Part shown: positions 8,409-17,442 of the stretch, one piece after another
Layout of the letters: each line of letters starts with the position of its first letter
How positions within the stretch are numbered: position 1 is the stretch's first letter
DNA from: Thermomicrobiales bacterium
GTDB lineage: Bacteria; Chloroflexota; Chloroflexia; Thermomicrobiales; UBA6265
DNA length: 34,683 bases
Direction: 5' to 3'
NCBI GenBank assembly: GCA_023957115.1
Contig: JAMLHN010000043.1
Span: 1 to 34,683 of the forward strand
Made by a program: the position numbers and the translations under genes
The notes under the pieces: generated by a model
The model's input: only the letters and a program-made list of their open reading frames with translations
What the model was told of the DNA's origin: nothing
The model's database searches: none

Positions 8409-10274
8409 GTGTCCGCATCTTCGTTCTTTGCCGACCATCCTGCCAGTGACACGGACGGGAATGCGACAGCTCGGTCGCTTGGCGCCACCCAATCGTTCTA
8501 TCGAAAATACCGGCCCCAAACCTTCGAGTCCGATGATCTTGTTGGCCAGGACGCCGTTGTGCGGACGCTCAAGAATGCGATCCGGCTCGATCGCGTCGCC
8601 CATGCCTACCTGTTCACAGGACCGCGGGGAACCGGCAAAACCACCACCGCGCGGCTGTTGGCCAAAGCCGTGAACTGTCTCGATCCCGATCCGGACGCAC
8701 GGCCATGCAACCAATGCGCAGCCTGTATTGCAATCAATACTGGCGCAACCACCGACATCATCGAGATCGATGCCGCCAGCAACCGAGGTATCGACGACAT
8801 CCGCGAGCTGCGGGAACGCGTCAAATTCGCCCCGACGTTCCTTCGCACCAAATTCTACATCGTCGATGAGGCGCATCAGATCACCGGAGCCGCGGCCAAC
8901 GCCTTCCTCAAGACGCTGGAAGAACCGCCGCCACATACCAAGTTCATTCTTGCCACGACCGATCCCGAGCAGCTTCTGCCTACGATCGTATCGCGATGCC
9001 AGCGATTCGATTTCAAGCGGTTCTCGCTCGAAACCATGATCGACCATCTCGAACGCATCGCCACCGCGGAAAATGTGCCCATCGCTCGCGACGCGCTTCT
9101 CGTCATCGGGGAGCATGCCGGCGGCAGTATGCGCGACGCGTTGGGACTGCTCGACCAACTGGCATCGTACCAGGACCAGAGCGGAACCGAATCGAGCACC
9201 ATCGAAGCCGCCGATGTGCGGAATCTGCTCGGAATCGCACGTAGTGAGCGCGTGGTTCAGCTCCTGGCAGCGCTGTCGGACCGAGATGCGGGCAAGGGGC
9301 TGGCACTCATCAACGATGCCTACGAAGCGGGTGAGGACCCCCGGCAGCTCAACCGGCAGATGGTGAATCTGCTGCGCGCGGTCATGTTCCAGGTCGCGGC
9401 AGGGACGCCGGGTTCGGATCCCGACGTCAACGATCTCGCAGGGCGATTTTCCCTGGCACAGATCGCGCTGCACGCAGCTCGCTTTAGCGAAGTCGACTAT
9501 CGCATTCGTCACGCATCCCTGCCACAGTTACCGCTCGAGATCGCCTTCGTCCAGGCGACCCTCGACCGTGCCAGCGAGGAATCATTCACGCAGCGTCCGG
9601 CGATCCGAGAATCGTCACAGTACGCGGGCCGCCCAGCGGAGATAGCGGCCGATCGACCGCGCCAAGCCACGCGCGAAACGCGACCGGTCCGCGAGGCTCC
9701 CAGACCGGAGACGCCACGGCCGGAGACATCGCAATCGGCCAGTCAGCCCTCCGAGCAACCAAAAGAACCCGACACGGCGACCTTATCACCGGCGCCGGTT
9801 GCCCAAAGTAGCTCGGTTACCTCGGCAGTCGGGGAGAGCGTTATCACTGTCGACCAATTGCACGATCTCTGGCCCAAGATCCGACTGGACATCAAGGCGC
9901 GGGATCGCCGCATCGAAGCGCTGCTCTCGAGCTGCGATCCCGCAAGCGTCAACGGCAGTGCCATTACGCTGGTCACCAACTACAAGTTCCATTGGGAGAA
10001 GATGAATGAAGACGCCTCCCGTGAGCTTATCGCGGCAGTCATCGGTCGTCTGGTGAATCAGCCGGTCTCGGTGACGACGGAGATACGAGGCAGCAATGGA
10101 GCAGCGGCCGCGGCCGCCGTACCGGCGTCACGATCGGCTGGTCTTGCCGCGGACTTGCCACCGAATGCGGAGCCGGCTCCCGACCCGGTCCCCGAACGCT
10201 CCGGCGATGAGCGCGTCATACTCGACGCGGCCCGCAACATCTTCGATGCCGAGGAGCTCACTCCTCGGTCGTAG
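8409..10274 (+). CDS. dnaX: DNA polymerase III subunit gamma/tau
   Basis: Clamp-loader ATPase that opens the beta sliding clamp. It opens with FYRKYRPQTFESDDLVGQD, then Walker A GPRGTGKTT, a zinc module with CNQCAAC, the DEAH-type Walker B (YIVDEAHQI), and the SRC sensor segment TIVSRCQRFDF. A middle domain is followed by a Pro/Arg/Ser-rich linker and a C-terminal tau-like region. The GTG at 8409 gives about 621 residues and leaves room for divergent promoters with rsmI; an ATG at 8313 in the same frame is possible but adds sequence unlike the family. I see no A-rich slippery site for a programmed gamma/tau frameshift. The last 17 bases overlap the convergent lipoprotein gene. Confidence 0.95.
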   Translation: MSASSFFADHPASDTDGNATARSLGATQSFYRKYRPQTFESDDLVGQDAVVRTLKNAIRLDRVAHAYLFTGPRGTGKTTTARLLAKAVNCLDPDPDARPCNQCAACIAINTGATTDIIEIDAASNRGIDDIRELRERVKFAPTFLRTKFYIVDEAHQITGAAANAFLKTLEEPPPHTKFILATTDPEQLLPTIVSRCQRFDFKRFSLETMIDHLERIATAENVPIARDALLVIGEHAGGSMRDALGLLDQLASYQDQSGTESSTIEAADVRNLLGIARSERVVQLLAALSDRDAGKGLALINDAYEAGEDPRQLNRQMVNLLRAVMFQVAAGTPGSDPDVNDLAGRFSLAQIALHAARFSEVDYRIRHASLPQLPLEIAFVQATLDRASEESFTQRPAIRESSQYAGRPAEIAADRPRQATRETRPVREAPRPETPRPETSQSASQPSEQPKEPDTATLSPAPVAQSSSVTSAVGESVITVDQLHDLWPKIRLDIKARDRRIEALLSSCDPASVNGSAITLVTNYKFHWEKMNEDASRELIAAVIGRLVNQPVSVTTEIRGSNGAAAAAAVPASRSAGLAADLPPNAEPAPDPVPERSGDERVILDAARNIFDAEELTPRS

Positions 10275-11651
10275 ATGCCACGGGCGACCCCGCACCGACT
10301 GGCGAAGCCAGCGGGGTCGCAGCCGGAGACCCGACGGGCGACGCAACCGGAGATCCGCCTGGCAACGCAACCGGCGTCGCTTCGACCGATTCGACGTAGG
10401 TCGCCCCAACCTCGCCAGAAGCGCTCCAAGCAGGAATGCCGCCGCGAGCGGCGACTCGGCATCGCCCGCGTTTAGCAACCCTGACGCCACGACTCCACTG
10501 GACGTGAAGGTCAGACGGGTGTCGCGCAGGCTGGTCGGGAGATCGAACCGTTCGATGGCCGGACCATCGATCTGCATAAGCCAAAACGAGCTTGGCCGTG
10601 TGCTCGCTCTATCATTGGAATTGGTGAGGAAAGCAACCACGGCGCCGTCTGGAGAAACAGCAAAGGCGTCCACACTTGCGGTCTCCCCTCCCGACGGCGA
10701 GGACCACGCAAGCGCTGGTCGCGCGGTCGTGACATCGACATAGAACAGATCTCCCTGCGGTGTCCCCAGCTCCGTCCGATCGATGATCGTCATCAGTCGA
10801 TCGCTGGAACCCACCCAACCCAGTTCCCGCGCCGAACGATTTCCAGATCGATCCCCCGGCAGGACGACGATCGGGTCGATCGGCTTGGCTTTCATAGATC
10901 CGGCCAGAATGCCGTTGCCATCGTGCTCGGACGATCGATCGACAAAGGCAACGGCTTGGCCGCTCGGTGAAACGGCAACTGCCGCCGGGCGCTTGGCATC
11001 CGAAGCCCGCAATAAGCGAACTTGGGATCCGTCAGGATAGACCTGGAGCATTCCCCCGGAAGGAAGCGCAACCGCAACGCTTTGGGAGCCGGGTATCCAG
11101 GCAATCCCGCCCGTCCCCGCGGTGATTGCGTCTGGGACGGCGTCAGGCGTGCCATCGCGGGGTCCGATCGCGACACGTTCCATTCGACCGTCATCGATAT
11201 CGACGAAGTCGACACGCCACCGGCTCGGCTGGTCGGTTGGCGCCGAGAGAACGGCCACCATCGTTCCCGTGTCGTCAGTCGCGGCTGCCCAGATCGACCG
11301 TCCACGCTCAGACCAAAGCAGCTCACCGAGACCGGTCTCGACATCGATTCCAGTCAACGCACTCGATTTCACGACCAGCGCCAAACGCTGGTCGCCTCGC
11401 GGTGCAAGAAGCTCAGATGTTGGCATCGACGTTGGCGCTGCGGTCGGCGACCCTATTGCCGCCGGCGGCGTATCCGGTGCGGCGGTGGCTACCGCCTCGG
11501 AGGTTCGCGGATCTCCCGCAAATTGGCGGCTCGGATCCTCGTCGCCGCAGGCGGCAAGCAGCGAAACACTTCCTCCTCCAACCAGGAGAAGAAACGCTCG
11601 ACGCGACAGACGTGATTGGGAGAATTGCGTTACGCGACCTTCCTGAGTCAT
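10258..11651 (-). CDS. Tat-exported lipoprotein with beta-propeller-like body (frameshifted near C terminus)
   Basis: A secreted lipoprotein of unknown function. The N terminus has a twin-arginine motif SRRAFLLL, a hydrophobic stretch and a lipobox LLAAC, followed by a low-complexity TAAP...SPTAAPTS linker. The body holds repeated strand-like units (for example VAVSPSGQAVAFVD and FAVSPDGAVVAFLT), suggesting a propeller of the TolB or WD40 type. Around 10415-10440 the frame breaks: one frame runs on as Arg-rich sequence into dnaX, while the neighbouring frame supplies a sensible tail, SGEVGATYVESVEATPVA, then Pro-Val-Ala-Ser repeats and a stop at 10258. The feature uses that stop, so it needs a one-base correction. 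The ATG at 11651 precedes the Tat signal directly. Confidence 0.72.
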
Positions 11652-11853
11652 ACCGCCGCTTGATTCTTCCGGGAGGACCGGCCTCGTAACATGCACGTCG
11701 AGCCAGTCTATCGCACGAGACCAGAATGGCAACCACGCGACGACGTTCCCGCATCGGTGGTCCGTTCGCCGGACACGCCGCCTGCCGTGCCTATGCTAGA
11801 CTCCGTTGGCGGCGCCTCGGGCGCCGTTCTGTCGTTCGAACGAGGAAACATTC

Positions 11854-12159
11854 ATGGCTCTCACCCTTGCCGATGTCGACCATGTCGCCACACTCGCCCG
11901 GCTCGGTCTCACCGATGCTGAACGCGAGCGGATGCGCGATCAGCTTTCCGTCATCCTGGACCACATCGGCGAGCTGGCCGAGCTCGACACCGATTCGATT
12001 CCTCCCACCGCCTCTGTTACGAATATGACGAATGTCTGGCGCGACGATACAGTCCAGCCGTCCTTTACGACGGATCAGGTTTTCCAGAACGCGCCCCGTG
12101 TGGCGGAAGGCTGCTTCGTCGTGCGTACTCCGCTCGGCGGTGAAGGAGACGAGGCATGA
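11854..12159 (+). CDS. gatC: Asp-tRNA(Asn)/Glu-tRNA(Gln) amidotransferase subunit C
   Basis: A 101-residue subunit that stabilises the GatA-GatB complex in indirect Asn-tRNA and Gln-tRNA synthesis. It shows the family N terminus (LTLADVDHVATLARLGLTD) and the C-terminal block DTDSIPPTAS...VWRDD...NAP with FVVRTPL. The ATG is preceded by GAGGAAA at good spacing. Its stop overlaps the gatA start as ATGA, so the two are translationally coupled. GatB is not in this window. Confidence 0.95.
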   Translation: MALTLADVDHVATLARLGLTDAERERMRDQLSVILDHIGELAELDTDSIPPTASVTNMTNVWRDDTVQPSFTTDQVFQNAPRVAEGCFVVRTPLGGEGDEA

Positions 12160-13622
12160 GTGTTGGCAGCGAGCTCACCGGACTGACTATCGCCCAGGCG
12201 CGGGATCTGCTCGACGCGAAGGAATTCTCAGCCGTCGAGCTCACCCAGGCGCATCTGGAGCGGATCGAGCGCCTCGAACCGGCACTGAAGTGCCATATCG
12301 AAATCACACCGGACGTTGCGCTGGCCCAGGCGACGGCAGCCGATCGTGCCATTGGCGACGGTGACCAGTCGCCCCTGACCGGTATTCCCACCTCGCTGAA
12401 GGACGTCCTCTGCACGGTCGATTCGCATACGACGGCTGGCTCGCAGATCCTCAAAGGTTACCGATCCGCATATGACGCGACCGTCGTCAGCAAGCTGCGT
12501 AGCGCAGGCGCCGTATTCGTCGGCAAGGGGAATACCGACGAGTTTGCCATGGGCTCATCCACCGAGAATTCGTCGTTCTTTCCGACGCACAATCCGTGGG
12601 ATATCGACCGCGTTCCCGGTGGCTCCTCAGGCGGGCCAGCCGCTGCCGTCGCGGCAGCGGAGGCAATGTTCGGGCTCGGCTCCGATACGGGCGGTTCGAT
12701 CCGCCAGCCGGCCGGATTCTGCGGCGTCGTCGGTTTGAAACCAACCTACGGGCGCGTCTCCCGCTTCGGATTGATCGCCTTTGCAAGTAGTCTCGACCAA
12801 ATCGGCCCGTTCACCCGCACGGTCGAAGATGCGGCAATCGTGCTGGAAGCCATTGCCGGTCACGACTCGAAAGACTCGACCTCATCCCCCCGGGACGTAC
12901 CCAGTTTTCGCGGCTCGCTCCGGACCGACTTGAAGGGCGTGCGCATCGGTGTTGCCGAGGAATACTCGGTCTCCGGGATGGAAGCTGGGGTCGAAACGGC
13001 GGTTGCCAACGCCATCGAACAGCTCGCGCTGCTCGGCGCAGAGATCGTGCCTGTTTCCCTACCACATACACGATATGCGCTCTCCACCTACTACATCACC
13101 GCTCCAGCGGAAGCCAGCGCAAACCTGGCGCGGTTCGACGGCGTGCGCTTCGGACATTCGGTCGATGCTCCGACGATCAAGGAAATGTATGAGCGTACGC
13201 GGGGCGAAGGGTTTGGAAGCGAAGTCAAACGCCGGATCATGCTCGGCACCTATGCGCTGAGCTCTGGATACTACGACGCCTATTACGTCAAGGCGCAAAA
13301 GGTTCGTACGCTCATCAAGCAAGACTTCGATCGAGCGTTCGAACAGGTCGATGTAATCGTCGCCCCCACATCCCCAACGACCGCATTCCGCATTGGCGAC
13401 CGGATCGACGATCCGTATCAGATGTATCTTGCGGACGTCTTCACTATTCCTGCCAATATGGCTGGCATTCCCGGTATCTCGGTTCCAGGTGGGTTCTCGA
13501 ACGACATGCCAGTCGGACTTCAATTCCTTGGGCAATCGTTCGATGAAGCGACACTTCTAGCCGTAGCGCATGCCTATGAGCAATCGCAACCCTGGGTAAC
13601 CATGACTCCAGCTTTGCAATAG
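12156..13622 (+). CDS. gatA: Asp-tRNA(Asn)/Glu-tRNA(Gln) amidotransferase subunit A
   Basis: A 488-residue amidase-signature enzyme that releases ammonia from glutamine for transamidation of mischarged tRNA. The Ser-cisSer-Lys triad is intact: Lys at about residue 82 (TSLKDVL), cis-Ser at about 157 in VPGGSSGG, and nucleophilic Ser at about 181 in SDTGGSIRQPAGFCG. GVVGLKPTYGRVSRFGLI follows. The C-terminal ANMAGIPGISVPGGF and PVGLQFLG also match GatA. It overlaps gatC by four bases and ends before a 264-base non-coding gap. Confidence 0.97.
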   Translation: MSVGSELTGLTIAQARDLLDAKEFSAVELTQAHLERIERLEPALKCHIEITPDVALAQATAADRAIGDGDQSPLTGIPTSLKDVLCTVDSHTTAGSQILKGYRSAYDATVVSKLRSAGAVFVGKGNTDEFAMGSSTENSSFFPTHNPWDIDRVPGGSSGGPAAAVAAAEAMFGLGSDTGGSIRQPAGFCGVVGLKPTYGRVSRFGLIAFASSLDQIGPFTRTVEDAAIVLEAIAGHDSKDSTSSPRDVPSFRGSLRTDLKGVRIGVAEEYSVSGMEAGVETAVANAIEQLALLGAEIVPVSLPHTRYALSTYYITAPAEASANLARFDGVRFGHSVDAPTIKEMYERTRGEGFGSEVKRRIMLGTYALSSGYYDAYYVKAQKVRTLIKQDFDRAFEQVDVIVAPTSPTTAFRIGDRIDDPYQMYLADVFTIPANMAGIPGISVPGGFSNDMPVGLQFLGQSFDEATLLAVAHAYEQSQPWVTMTPALQ

Positions 13623-13663
13623 GATCGAGCGCGAGATCATTGCCACCACATTGGCCGCCGGCG

Positions 13664-13695
13664 TTGTTGCGTCGCCCGCAATGGTAACGCAACAA
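13664..13695. repeat. 9-bp inverted repeat downstream of gatA
   Basis: TTGTTGCGT at 13664-13672 pairs exactly with ACGCAACAA at 13687-13695 across a 14-base loop. It lies 40 bases after the gatA stop, where it could act as a transcript-end hairpin, but there is no T run, so a simple Rho-independent terminator is not supported. Confidence 0.4.
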
Positions 13696-13783
13696 TCCAG
13701 CCTGCCATAACAACTCTCCGAGCTTGCATCAAGATGCTTGGCTCGCCAATCGAGCGAAATACGCAACCTGAAAACACGTAACC

Positions 13784-13827
13784 TGATGAACACAAAACGT
13801 CGTCATTTTGCCGGCTTTGTGTCATCA
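13784..13827. promoter_or_regulatory. Imperfect inverted repeat upstream of the 81-residue protein gene
   Basis: TGATGAACACAAA (13784-13796) is nearly the reverse complement of TTTGTGTCATCA (13816-13827), with one extra A in the left arm. It sits about 60-100 bases before the small gene and may be an operator or a leader hairpin. The exact promoter could not be placed. Confidence 0.4.
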
Positions 13828-13886
13828 TTTCACGCGGGGTTTACGTGCAATCACCCATTGTGAATATGTATCAAGGGGGAATAACG

Positions 13887-14132
13887 ATGGCAAGCGTACA
13901 AATCATTAGCGAGAACGAAGCTCCGGCTGCGCCTAAGGCAATGACCCGCGCTGCCCAGGAATCGCTTGCGATTCTCAATCAGCTTTCGAAAGGGAAGGTT
14001 GCGCGAATCGAACCAGGAGAAGGGCAGAGCATCCGCGGCCTGAAATCCTCCATCTCACGCGTTGCCACCAACAACAAGCTCAAGGTCACACAGTGGGATG
14101 TCGATGGCGTCCTTTACGTGAAGCTTGTTTAG
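13887..14132 (+). CDS. Small conserved-looking hypothetical protein (81 residues)
   Basis: I do not recognise this protein. The N terminus is Ala/Pro-rich. A helical segment (AMTRAAQESLAILNQLSKG) follows, then Pro-Gly-Glu-rich turns, a Ser/Thr/Lys/Arg-rich stretch (SIRGLKSSISRVATNNKLK), and a C-terminal beta hairpin ending WDVDGVLYVKLV. The basic middle could suit nucleic-acid binding, but no known domain is evident. Coding is well supported: AAGGGGGA lies about six bases before the ATG, a textbook terminator follows the stop, and the gene stands alone between long leader and trailer sequences. Such a layout suggests a well-expressed monocistronic transcript. An in-frame upstream ATG at 13845 lacks a ribosome-binding site. 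Confidence 0.8.
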   Translation: MASVQIISENEAPAAPKAMTRAAQESLAILNQLSKGKVARIEPGEGQSIRGLKSSISRVATNNKLKVTQWDVDGVLYVKLV

Positions 14133-14178
14133 GATATCCGGTTATACGGCGGTTGCATACGCTGTGTGAACGCGGCAA

Positions 14179-14207
14179 GGGGGCGGAGAGATATCCGCCC
14201 CCTTTTT
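14179..14207 (+). terminator. Strong Rho-independent terminator after the small gene
   Basis: A perfect nine-pair stem (GGGGGCGGA with TCCGCCCCC), a six-base loop GAGATA, then TTTTT. It lies 46 bases after the stop codon of the 81-residue protein. The opposite strand lacks a T run, so it works for rightward transcripts only. Confidence 0.93.
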
Positions 14208-14284
14208 GCGTAATTGTGCGCGGATCTCCTCAGCGTGCGCCACTCTGTTGCTGGCGCGGAATTCAGACGTAATCGTTTCTGTAT

Positions 14285-15402
14285 CTATTGCGAACCAATC
14301 GCATCGACACGTTCGAGCGGGGCGATTCCCGAGCTTTCCGTAAAGATATCGAACCATTCCACCACTTCGCGGTGAAGCGGAACTCCATTTCGGGAACGAT
14401 ACTCGTACGCTTCGGCCGCACGCTGACCGGGGAACCGTACGCGCGTTTCTGGGTCTATGGGGGGCGTTTCGCTGACGGTGCGCAGCATATCGGTCATGGT
14501 GCGCTTGAACCAATCGATATCGACAAAAGACTCGATGTTATACGCCGCGAAGTGATGCTTATACTCACCGCTGTAACTCGTCATATTTCGTAACATAGCT
14601 GGACCGCCGCCTGACAACATGGCGCAGAGTACTTCCACGACGAGACCGAGTCCGAAGCCCTTATGTGACCCGAACTGATAGCTCGCCCCTGTTGGAATCA
14701 TATAGAACGCACGCTCCGGAATATCCCGTTCTTCGAGAACCGGCTCGCCCGTTTCATCCGCAATCCACCCCGGCGCCAGCTTGGCGCCAAGCCGCGCTGC
14801 GACCTTGACTTTGTTGTCCGCGATCGCGGATGTCGCCGCATCATAAAGGAAGAACGGACCTTCGAACGTGGGAGCAGCCACGGCGATCGGGTTGGTCCCA
14901 AGCCTCGGCGCCGCGCCCAATGGCGGCAACACGCTCATACCGGCCGCAGTCATACAAACACCAACCATGTCTTGCCTGGCGGCCAGCTGCGCGAAGTGCC
15001 CCACCGCACCGAGGTGACCGCTGTTTCGCATGGTGACCACACCGACGCCGGTGGTTCTGGCTTTCTCGATCGCCAGTTCCATTGCGTGCCGCCCTGCGTG
15101 ATTCCGAGGCCGTGATCTCCATCGATGACCGCCGTACCTACGGTCTCGTGATCGATCGTCGCCTTCGGCGTGGGGTTCAAGGCGCCGTCGTCGTAGGCCT
15201 TCAGATATGCCCGCACGACATTTGACACGCCGTGGGTTTCGACGCCGCGCAGGTCGGCCTCGACCAATACCGTTGCAGCTTCGAACGCGTCGTCAGCAGA
15301 TACGCCGCGGGTCTGCAAAATGGCCTCCACCGCCGTTCGCAGCGAGTCGGGCGACACCAGCACCCGGTCTTCGATCGGCGTGCGCAAACGTTCCATCATC
15401 AT
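14285..15402 (-). CDS. Ldh/MDH2-family NAD(P)-dependent 2-hydroxyacid (malate/lactate-like) dehydrogenase (frameshifted)
   Basis: Member of the type-2 malate/L-lactate dehydrogenase fold, which also includes ureidoglycolate, sulfolactate and diketogulonate enzymes. The N-terminal part, from the ATG at 15402 (AGGAG six bases upstream), gives RGVSADDAFEAATVLVEADLRGVETHGVSN and ends at DGDHGLGITQGG. Near 15088-15097 the frame changes and resumes as RHAMELAIEKARTTGVGVVT, exactly where the family sequence should continue. The rest holds MRNSGHLGAVGHFA, LGTNPIAVAAP and GSHKGFGLGLVVEVLC. A single missing base explains the break. Total length (about 372 codons) fits an intact enzyme. It lies downstream of the substrate-binding protein gene and may share its transcript. 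Confidence 0.8.
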
Positions 15403-15598
15403 CGTCGTCTCCTGGAAACATCACCCTATCGACGTGCCGAGGGACCGGTTCGTTGGAAATCGATCCGACGAATCGGCCCCTGTCACCGGCAGAATCTCGT
15501 GTTGGTCGCGTCGCCGCATCGGTCAGTCCCGGGCCGACGACCAGCCGAACTGCGCTCGGCAGTCACTCCGGACAATGGACCGCCACCCGCCGTACGAA

Positions 15599-17152
15599 TC
15601 AGCTTGCCGGCGCAGCCTGCACGAGATCGATCGCGTCATCGGGTCGGAAGTCGATGCCTTCGACCTCGTGGTTCGCGGCATAGATGTCGTACTGCTGGTA
15701 GAGGAAGAGCAGACCGGCCTCGTCACGGAGGAGCTGGGACGCCTGGTTGTAGAGCTCGATACGCGCGTCGGGCTCGATCGTCGACGCAGCTTCGTTCATG
15801 ATCGCGTCGAAATCTGGATTCTTGAACTTACCACCAATCGACGCGCTGCTATGGGTATCGAGCAGCGTAAATGCATCCGGCACCGAGGTGTGGATACCGA
15901 CAAAGGTCAGCGGAGTCAGGGTTCCATCCCGATATCGAGTCAACCAAACACCCCATTCAAGCGGTTGGACCTCGATCTGGACGCCCACCTCGCCGAGCAT
16001 CCCGGCGACAGCTTGCGTGATGTCCTGATCGGCTGTATAGCGGCCAACAGTGCCAAACATCGTCAGCGGCTCGTCGAAGTCGAATCCAGCCTCCTCCAGC
16101 AGCTGGCGCGCCAGGTCGGGATCGTACGGATAGGCTTCGAGTTCGTCGTTGTGGCCGACGATCTGCCGCCCGATCGGCTGACCGTCGAGCACCTCGCCAT
16201 TGCCCAGCAACAACGCCGAAACGAGCAGGTCCTTGTCGACAGCGTGGTTGAACGCCTGGCGCACGCGGACGTCGGAAAGTCGCGGATCCTCACAGTCGAA
16301 GCGAATGAACATGCTGCGATTGCTGACAACGGCGATCGCATCCAGATTCGGATCCCCATCGATCGTTTCGAAGTCGAGCAACGAAACAGAGGAAATCGCG
16401 TCGACCTCACCGGTCTGCAATGCCGCGGTACGAGAGGCCGCCTCCGGAACGACGCGATAGACGACCTCGTCGAACGCATACCCCTCGCCCCAATAGGACT
16501 CGCTCTTCTCCAGAACCACCCGGTCTCCGGCGATCCACTCGCGCAACGTGTACGGGCCGGTCCCCACCGGATTCAGCGCAAATTCCGAATCGCCGACTTC
16601 TCCGAGGTACCCCGGCGGCACAATGGGAATACGCGTTGCATCGAGCATCACGAACGGATATGGCGCGTTGGTCGTCAGTTGAACGGTCGTCTCATCGACC
16701 GGCGTAACCGTGAGCTCCAGTTTGGCAAGCCGTGAAGCAAACGGGTGCGTCGCCGTGAGGAATCGCTCGATCGCGAACTTGACGCCCTCGGCGTTCAGTG
16801 GCTCGCCGTTGGTGTACTGAACGCCGGGGCGCAGGTTCACCTCCCAGGTGAGGTCGTCCACGCTGGACCAGCGTTCAGCCAGGACGCCTTCCAACTCCCC
16901 GGTGTTGTAATTCCAGCTCACAAGCGGCTGCAGGATCAGCCCCGCAACGTTGCGGGTCGAACCGACATCTGTCTGCTGGATGTCGAGCGTTTCCGGCTCG
17001 ACCCCCTGCCCGACCGTGATGACCGACGTTTCGGAGCCATCCTGTGCGGCAAATGCTGGAGCGCTCGTCGACAGGACCATGGGGAGGGCCGCCCCAACGG
17101 CCGCTCCATAGACCAGAAGTTGTCGTCGATTGACGTTCTGCTGTTCGAGCAT
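15599..17152 (-). CDS. ABC transporter substrate-binding protein, dipeptide/oligopeptide family (SBP_bac_5)
   Basis: A 517-residue extracellular binding protein that would deliver an unknown ligand to the nearby DppB/DppC-type permeases. The N terminus has a Tat-like signal (NRRQLLVYGAAVGAALPMVL) with a likely cleavage after AFAA. Mature family segments include GVEPETLDIQ, LAERWSSVDDLTWEVNLRPGVQYTNGEP (split here at the usual WxxxLR-G site), NPVGTGPYTLREW and FNHAVDKDLLV. Family 5 proteins bind peptides, nickel, opines or sugars, so the ligand cannot be read from sequence. The ATG at 17152 has GAGAGG six bases upstream; the open frame beyond it is not signal-like. It has its own IclR-type promoter about 130 bases upstream, separate from the permeases. 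Confidence 0.93.
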   Translation of the reverse strand: MLEQQNVNRRQLLVYGAAVGAALPMVLSTSAPAFAAQDGSETSVITVGQGVEPETLDIQQTDVGSTRNVAGLILQPLVSWNYNTGELEGVLAERWSSVDDLTWEVNLRPGVQYTNGEPLNAEGVKFAIERFLTATHPFASRLAKLELTVTPVDETTVQLTTNAPYPFVMLDATRIPIVPPGYLGEVGDSEFALNPVGTGPYTLREWIAGDRVVLEKSESYWGEGYAFDEVVYRVVPEAASRTAALQTGEVDAISSVSLLDFETIDGDPNLDAIAVVSNRSMFIRFDCEDPRLSDVRVRQAFNHAVDKDLLVSALLLGNGEVLDGQPIGRQIVGHNDELEAYPYDPDLARQLLEEAGFDFDEPLTMFGTVGRYTADQDITQAVAGMLGEVGVQIEVQPLEWGVWLTRYRDGTLTPLTFVGIHTSVPDAFTLLDTHSSASIGGKFKNPDFDAIMNEAASTIEPDARIELYNQASQLLRDEAGLLFLYQQYDIYAANHEVEGIDFRPDDAIDLVQAAPAS

Positions 17153-17282
17153 GGTGAGCCTCTCTCTATCTCTCAAACGAGACGGTTGCATCGAAGGTCT
17201 CTTGCTGGATATGCGGTGGTCTACGGCGCCTTCCACTCCGGGCAAACGATCTGGCCAATAAACTCCGGGGTCTATTTCCGAC

Positions 17283-17347
17283 ATGCTAGCCGCGACAAAC
17301 TTCGCCGTCAACAAAAATGGAATTGTCTTCCGCATAATGGAATATTT
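17283..17347 (-). promoter_or_regulatory. IclR-type operator and sigma-70 promoter of the substrate-binding protein gene
   Basis: On the minus strand TTGACG (17306-17311) is followed after 17 bases by TAGCAT (17283-17288). Directly upstream of the -35 lie three half-sites with five-base spacing, written on the plus strand as TGGAA (17318-17322), TTCCG (17328-17332) and TGGAA (17338-17342). The block 17307-17347 matches 31 of 41 bases with 22424-22464 before the amidohydrolase gene. TGGAA-N5-TTCCA is the arrangement of the classical IclR operator. Confidence 0.8.
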
Positions 17348-17442
17348 TACCTGGAGAACATCGACCTGTGAGAAATTAACGGCGGAACTGCCAGGACGGA
17401 CCTCCGTCAGCTTCCCCGGCTGAGGTCACCGCCGGCGACTGG

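Noticed and set aside
8409..10274. Programmed frameshift in dnaX to make the gamma form
   Set aside because: No A-rich slippery heptamer followed by a hairpin is visible, and the frame is open throughout.
11811..11826. GGCGCC inverted repeat before gatC as a regulatory hairpin
   Set aside because: Short GC-only repeats of this size are expected by chance in DNA of this composition.
14285..15402. Two separate small genes instead of one Ldh-family enzyme
   Set aside because: The downstream half lacks its own ribosome-binding site and begins mid-domain, and the two halves are contiguous in the family.
15403..15598. Third IclR operator before the Ldh-family gene
   Set aside because: Only a single TGGAA half-site is seen near 15451, without a properly spaced partner or the conserved flanks.
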